From Pseudomonas beijingensis (lineage in GTDB: Bacteria > Pseudomonadota > Gammaproteobacteria > Pseudomonadales > Pseudomonadaceae), in assembly GCF_030687295.1 (NCBI RefSeq), contig NZ_CP117425.1, forward strand, positions 186,001 to 250,000: DNA of 64,000 nucleotides, written 5' to 3'. The notes under the pieces were generated by a model. The model had not been told where the DNA came from, ran no database searches, and saw only the letters and a list, made by a program, of their open reading frames with translations. How positions within the stretch are numbered: the stretch's first letter is position 1; the number at the start of each line of letters is the position of its first letter. A program made the translations under genes and the position numbers. Shown piece by piece: positions 60,053 to 64,000 of the stretch.

Positions 60053-61216
60053 TTAAAGCGCCAACCCCGCCTTGACCCGATACTGATTACGCACCGGCGT
60101 CGCATATTGCAGCACCAGGAATGGCCGGTGTTCCGGCGGGCAAGCGTCCAGCCGGCGCTGCCATTCTTCCTGGGCCTTGGCCAGTTCATCGGCTTCAAAC
60201 ACCTCGGCCGCCGTTGGCACCTGCAACTGCGGGTCGGCGTCGGCCCATTGGGCGTAAGCCAGGTAATGCACCGGGAACAGGCGGTAGCCGCCGAGAATCT
60301 GCCGGTCCATTTCCAGGGCCAATTGCTTGGTATCCTCGAACAGCTCGGTGATGGGCGCGGCGAAGTTCACGTGGACCCGGCCCTTATAGCCGGTGATGCC
60401 CTTGGCGATGCTCACGTCGTCCTCGCCCGGTGCCTTGGTGTAGGTGCCGGTGGTGGCGCGGATGTACAACTCGCGGGCCTTGGCCTGGTCGCAGGGGTCG
60501 TATTCATAGCTGATCGACACCGGCGTGAGGTTCAGCGACTGGATCACCTCGCCGAACGGCTCGTCCTTGCGGCTCATGTGGAACATCTTGAGGATCGCCG
60601 ATTCGGTCCGGTCGTCACCGTCCTTGGCCCGACCTTCGGCCTGGGCGATCCAGATCGAGGCGCAGTCGTTGCGGATCGAGTGGTTGATGTACGCCGACAG
60701 CAACTGGTACGCCGCCATTTTTTCCCGCCGCCCGGTGATGGAGCGGTGCACGATGAAACTCTTGTTCAGGCGCATCAGGTCGCTGACAAAGGGCTTTTGC
60801 AGCAGGTTGTCGCCAATGGCGATGCGTGGCGTCGGCAGGCCGGCGTGGTACACGGCGTAGTTGACGAAGGCCGGGTCCATCACGATATCGCGGTGGTTGG
60901 CGATGAACAGGTACGCGCTGCCGGACTTGAATTGCTCCACCCCGGTGTAGGTCACGCCATCGGTGGCGCGCTCGATGGTGTGGTCGACGTAAAACTCCAC
61001 CTTGTCCTGCAAAGTGGCGACCGACGTCACACCGGCGAACTCACGGCGCAATCTTTGCGCTATAAGGGGTTTGAGCATCCAGCCGAAGGCGCCGGCCAGG
61101 CGTGGGAAGCGGAAGTGGGTGAGGATATCTAGAAACGCCTTGTCGCCGAGCAGCCGTGCCAGCACCGCTGGGACTTCGCTGTCGTCGTAAGGTCGGATGG
61201 CATCGAATTCGCCCAT
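60053..61216 (-). CDS. Membrane acyltransferase (PlsB/PlsC-like)
   Basis: 387 residues starting MGEFDAIRPYDDSEVP. The acyltransferase HxxxxD motif is NHRDIVMDPAF (about 117-127), with the GRREKMAAY and WIAQAEGRAKDG blocks expected after it. Related to 1-acyl-glycerol-3-phosphate acyltransferases; a second ATG three bases upstream is equally usable. Acceptor lipid not known. Confidence 0.88.
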   Translation of the reverse strand: MGEFDAIRPYDDSEVPAVLARLLGDKAFLDILTHFRFPRLAGAFGWMLKPLIAQRLRREFAGVTSVATLQDKVEFYVDHTIERATDGVTYTGVEQFKSGSAYLFIANHRDIVMDPAFVNYAVYHAGLPTPRIAIGDNLLQKPFVSDLMRLNKSFIVHRSITGRREKMAAYQLLSAYINHSIRNDCASIWIAQAEGRAKDGDDRTESAILKMFHMSRKDEPFGEVIQSLNLTPVSISYEYDPCDQAKARELYIRATTGTYTKAPGEDDVSIAKGITGYKGRVHVNFAAPITELFEDTKQLALEMDRQILGGYRLFPVHYLAYAQWADADPQLQVPTAAEVFEADELAKAQEEWQRRLDACPPEHRPFLVLQYATPVRNQYRVKAGLAL

Positions 61217-61359
61217 CATGCTCTCTTGTTGGAAACGGCTAGGGTAAGTAAAGGTTCGGATCGAAAAAACGACGGGGCACGGCCTGGAAGATAAGCCAGA
61301 CGAAAATAGCCCTGCAAATAGACCGGCGATTATACGCACAAGTCACCTGGGAGACCGCG

Positions 61360-61542
61360 ATGCTGGAAAACGCTCGTTATGATTGTCCCTATTGCGGGGA
61401 GGAAGTTGAGACATCCGTGGATTTGTCCGGCGGCGACCAGACCTACATCGAGGACTGTCAGGTGTGCTGTCGGCCGATCACCTTTGTGTTGCAGGTCCAC
61501 GGCGAGGAATGGCATCTGGAAGTCTTCAGCGAAAACGAATGA
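61360..61542 (+). CDS. CPXCG motif cysteine-rich protein
   Basis: 60 residues with CPYC near 9-12 and CQVCC near 33-37, predicted zinc ribbon. GGGAGA 6 bases upstream. Function unknown; followed by a DUF2007 gene 10 bases on. Confidence 0.93.
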   Translation: MLENARYDCPYCGEEVETSVDLSGGDQTYIEDCQVCCRPITFVLQVHGEEWHLEVFSENE

Positions 61543-61552
61543 TGGGGCGCCC

Positions 61553-61813
61553 ATGCAGCGAATCTACGAGCTGGAAAACCTGATGGAAGGTGAATTATTG
61601 CAGGGCATGCTTGCCAGCGAAGGCATCACGGCGCATCTGGTGGGGCGCGATCTGCTGGGCGGCGCGGGGGAGTTGCCCATGCAGGGCCTGCTGGGGCTGG
61701 CGGTGGAAGACGAGCAGGCGCAATACGCCCGGGAGTTGATCGCCGCGTACAATGCCGCACTGCCGCTGCCCGGCGATGAACCGGACAGCTACCCCGGCAC
61801 GCTGGTCTGTTAG
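61553..61813 (+). CDS. DUF2007 small signal-transducing-type protein
   Basis: 86 residues. LENLMEGELLQGMLASEGITAHLVG is typical of DUF2007. In the same unit as the CPXCG protein. Confidence 0.88.
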   Translation: MQRIYELENLMEGELLQGMLASEGITAHLVGRDLLGGAGELPMQGLLGLAVEDEQAQYARELIAAYNAALPLPGDEPDSYPGTLVC

Positions 61814-61851
61814 GCTGGCGGTCGTTTGTTGATCAAGAGTCGTGTTACCCC

Positions 61852-62475
61852 ATGTGTGGACGTTATGCCCTGTTTCGCTGGAACCCCGCCTTCGCGGCCC
61901 TGCCCGGCTTTCCCGCCGATCAGAAGGCGCAGTGGAATATTTCGCCCAACGACTCGGTGCTGATGCTGCGGGTTGGCGCCGAGGGCCAGCGTGAACTGGC
62001 TCGGGCGCGCTGGGGCCTGACGCCGCCGTGGCTGACCGACCTGTCCCGCACCCCGGCCCATGCCCGGGCCGAAACCGTGGCCGAGCAACCGATGTTCCGC
62101 GAGGCCTTGCGCCTGCGCCGCTGCCTGCTGCCGGCCAACGGCTTTTATGAATGGCGCGGAGGCACGCGCAAGCGTCCGTACTGGCTGACGCCGGGGGAGG
62201 GCTCGTCGTTGTTTTTCGCCGCGATCTGGGAGGCGTACCCGGTACAGGAACAGGTGTGGCTGAGCACGGCGGTCATCACCCAGCCTGCGGCGGGTCAACG
62301 CCGGCCGTTGATCCTGGACGAAGAAGGCCAGCGCCTTTGGCTCGACCCCGAGACACCGTTGCATGCCTTGCAAGGGCTGCTGGCAAGCGAGCCAGCGCCG
62401 CTGCGCGAGCGGGTATTGGCCAACATGGTCAATGATCCGAAGCTCAATGGGCCGGAGTGCCTGACGCCGGCTTGA
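61852..62475 (+). CDS. SRAP-family protein (YedK-like) with altered active site
   Basis: 207 residues. The catalytic Cys 2 (MCGRYALF) and the Glu in NGFYEWRG (like Glu 105 of E. coli YedK) are kept. The Asn of YedK (NARVET, Asn 75) is His here (HARAET), and the His in IHDRRP (His 160) is replaced by GQRRP. SRAP/HMCES proteins crosslink to abasic sites through Cys 2. If the crosslink still forms, its resolution may differ. C-terminal VNDPKLNGPECL is conserved. Confidence 0.9.
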   Translation: MCGRYALFRWNPAFAALPGFPADQKAQWNISPNDSVLMLRVGAEGQRELARARWGLTPPWLTDLSRTPAHARAETVAEQPMFREALRLRRCLLPANGFYEWRGGTRKRPYWLTPGEGSSLFFAAIWEAYPVQEQVWLSTAVITQPAAGQRRPLILDEEGQRLWLDPETPLHALQGLLASEPAPLRERVLANMVNDPKLNGPECLTPA

Positions 62476-62500
62476 GTCTTGCGGCGATTGTGCTGGCCTC

Positions 62501-62759
62501 ATCGCGAGCAAGCTCGCTCCCACAATGGGCGGCAGGTGTATTCAAATCTTCCGTACACCCGCCATCCCCTGTGGGAGCGGGCTTGCTCGCGAAAGGGGCG
62601 TGACATCCAACATTCATGCAAGCTGACCCACCGCTTTCGCGAGCAAGCTCGCTCCCACAATAGGCTGCCGGTGTCTACAAAAAATGTGTTCACCGCTATT
62701 CCCTGTGGGAGCGAGCTTGCTCGCGATGGCGCCGTGTCAGTCAACCTCGCTCCCACATT
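62501..62759. repeat. REP cluster
   Basis: Four copies of the CGCGAGCAAGCTCGCTCCCAC element in alternating orientation plus a fifth partial copy between the SRAP gene and the DUF4198 gene. The spacing is irregular, so it is not a CRISPR. Confidence 0.85.
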
Positions 62760-62770
62760 AGGTTCTGGGG

Positions 62771-63490
62771 TTACTCGTGGTGCGGTTCGCCCAGGAAGGT
62801 CAGCGAGGTGAATACACCACGGGTGGCCACGTCCTTGTTGTCTTTGAGGGCAATTTCCATCTGCGCCGCGATCACATTCAAGCCCTCGTTGCGCACCAGC
62901 ACCTTGGCCCGGCCTTCTGCGTCGGTTTCCGCCGAGACGGTGTCCGGCGCGCTGCGGTAGTCGCCCACCAGTTTCACACCGGCCGCCGGTTTGCCGTCCA
63001 GCAGCACCCGCACCGGCAATGACTGGCCCGGACCTACGGTCAGCGGGTCGACTTCCGGCAGGATCACGAACTTGATCGGTGCAAGCGCCGGCAGTTTCGC
63101 CCCCGGCTCATAGATCGCCAGGCTGTACTTGAACGTTTGGGTCGACTCGATCGCCCCGGGCACTTTGCTGCGGCCTTCGTTGATCCATTTCTTGTCCGCC
63201 GTCTGGGACCACATGCCATTGTCCAGCGCCACCGCCAGCACGGCCGGGAGCTTGAGCGGTTGCAGACGGGCGTGGTCCGGTAGGCGCTCTACGGTGACCG
63301 GAATCATCTTGCCGCCCAAGTCATAGGCCCAGGCACCGCTGATTTTCTGCGCTTTGAAGGCATTGTCTTCGGCGCCGTGGCCGTAGATCACTTCGATGTT
63401 GCCGCGGCGCTGCTCGGTCCACAGGCCATGGGCCGAGGCTTGTGTGGCCAGGAGCAGGCCGAGCAGGACGAAGGTCTTGGGGTGTTTCAT
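62771..63490 (-). CDS. DUF4198 periplasmic protein
   Basis: 239 residues with signal peptide (1-20, ending ASA-HGLWTE). The mature His-rich start and beta-sandwich pattern are typical of DUF4198 (NikM-like). In this setting, 13 bases after a TonB receptor gene, it may bind a metal imported by that receptor (inference). Confidence 0.88.
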   Translation of the reverse strand: MKHPKTFVLLGLLLATQASAHGLWTEQRRGNIEVIYGHGAEDNAFKAQKISGAWAYDLGGKMIPVTVERLPDHARLQPLKLPAVLAVALDNGMWSQTADKKWINEGRSKVPGAIESTQTFKYSLAIYEPGAKLPALAPIKFVILPEVDPLTVGPGQSLPVRVLLDGKPAAGVKLVGDYRSAPDTVSAETDAEGRAKVLVRNEGLNVIAAQMEIALKDNKDVATRGVFTSLTFLGEPHHE

Positions 63491-63503
63491 TGCGATTTTC
63501 CTT

Positions 63504-64000
63504 TTACAGAGCGAGGGTAAGACTGATGGTGAAGTTGCGCGGATCGCCGGGGGTGACCCAGTAGTTGCTGTAGGCGCGCTCGTAGTATTTTTCGTCGAAG
63601 ACGTTGTTCAGGTTCAGGCCCACGGTGACGTCATCGCTGGCCTTGTAATGGGCCAGCAGATCCACGGTGTGGTAGGCCGGCAATTCGAAATCCTTGCCGG
63701 CTTCGCCCGAACGATCGCCGACGTACGTGAACGCCGCGCCGACATCCGAACCGCGCAGGTGCCCATCCTGGAATTCGTAGACCCCCAGCAGGCTGCCGCT
63801 GTGTTTGGCAACGCCGAGGATCCGGCTGCCGGTGGGATTGTCCCGGTCACCCTGGGTCACTTCGGCATCGATGTAGGCATAGGCGCCGATCACCCGCACG
63901 GCGTCGGTCACCTGCCCGGTCACCTGGAGGTCGATGCCCTGGCTGCGGGCCTTGCCGATGGCGCGGCTGAAGTCGGTCCCGGCGACCGGGCTCAGGACGT
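63504..64000 (-). CDS. TonB-dependent receptor, N-terminal part beyond window
   Basis: The last 165 residues of an outer-membrane receptor, open to the right edge. Beta-barrel strands include RSQGIDLQV near the edge, GLNLNNVFDEKYYERAYSNYW and the C-terminal DPRNFTISLTLAL. The DEKYYE block is typical of TonB siderophore receptors. The C-terminal residue is Leu rather than the usual Phe. Upstream of the DUF4198 gene on the same strand. Confidence 0.9.
   Translation of the reverse strand, partial: VLSPVAGTDFSRAIGKARSQGIDLQVTGQVTDAVRVIGAYAYIDAEVTQGDRDNPTGSRILGVAKHSGSLLGVYEFQDGHLRGSDVGAAFTYVGDRSGEAGKDFELPAYHTVDLLAHYKASDDVTVGLNLNNVFDEKYYERAYSNYWVTPGDPRNFTISLTLAL

Noticed and set aside
62501..62759. 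Possible CRISPR array
   Set aside because: Repeats alternate in orientation, spacers are unequal and there is no cas gene; these are REP elements.

Overview
This window reads as chromosome of a fluorescent-group Pseudomonas. Two long blocks keep the gene order known from P. aeruginosa PA4637-PA4673: ychF-pth-rplY-prs-tRNA(Gln)-ispE-lolB-TPR lipoprotein divergent from hemA-prfA-prmC-moeB-murI-pagL, then phrB/MerR/hemH, uraA-upp-hpt-wbuC, PA4642-like and mqo. Many intergenic gaps carry inverted pairs of the short palindromic (REP) sequences typical of P. fluorescens-group genomes.

Layout. 1-22.9 kb is accessory and signalling DNA: a SET-domain protein cut by the window edge, an exported protein of unknown role, an AtoE-type transporter, three chemoreceptors (a soluble PAS-PAS receptor, a HAMP receptor and a dCache receptor), a DUF2975/HTH pair, a gamma-glutamyltransferase, a LuxR regulator divergent from a RamA-like amidase plus APC permease, tRNA-Met, an Fsr-type exporter, an ankyrin protein, a KaiC-like ATPase/histidine kinase operon and a DUF3592 pair. 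22.9-25.8 kb is a low-GC patch with an orphan cytochrome c, an IS4-type element with perfect 19-bp ends and a 9-bp target duplication, and a long inverted repeat into which the IS has inserted. 25.8-27.9 kb is a secreted delta-60/RTX protein. 28-40.4 kb is housekeeping (translation, nucleotide, haem, peptidoglycan and outer-membrane functions). 40.6-48.5 kb is a cluster that resembles the light-responsive PplR1/phrB region of P. putida: YkgJ, SDR, photolyase, a LitR/CarH-type MerR regulator, DUF523-DUF1722, FAD oxidoreductase, TIGR01777 protein and hemH. A TGTACA-N12-TGTACA operator lies upstream of the regulator operon. 48.6-64 kb holds uracil/purine salvage, a SulP transporter, mqo, small conserved proteins, an acyltransferase, an SRAP protein with altered active-site residues, and the C-terminal end of a TonB receptor next to a DUF4198 protein.

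A striking property is a set of single-base frameshifts in otherwise well-conserved genes: ggt, one chemoreceptor, the transposase, hemA, prmC (two), and the TIGR01777 gene. In every case one added or removed base restores a family-length protein, and hemA is expected to be essential. I therefore read them as sequencing or assembly indels rather than real pseudogenes, and annotate the full reconstructed spans.

The best candidates for new biology are the KaiC-like operon without kaiB, the SDR protein that has lost exactly its catalytic Tyr and Lys, the SRAP protein with altered Asn/His positions, and the delta-60/RTX protein beside the mobile region.
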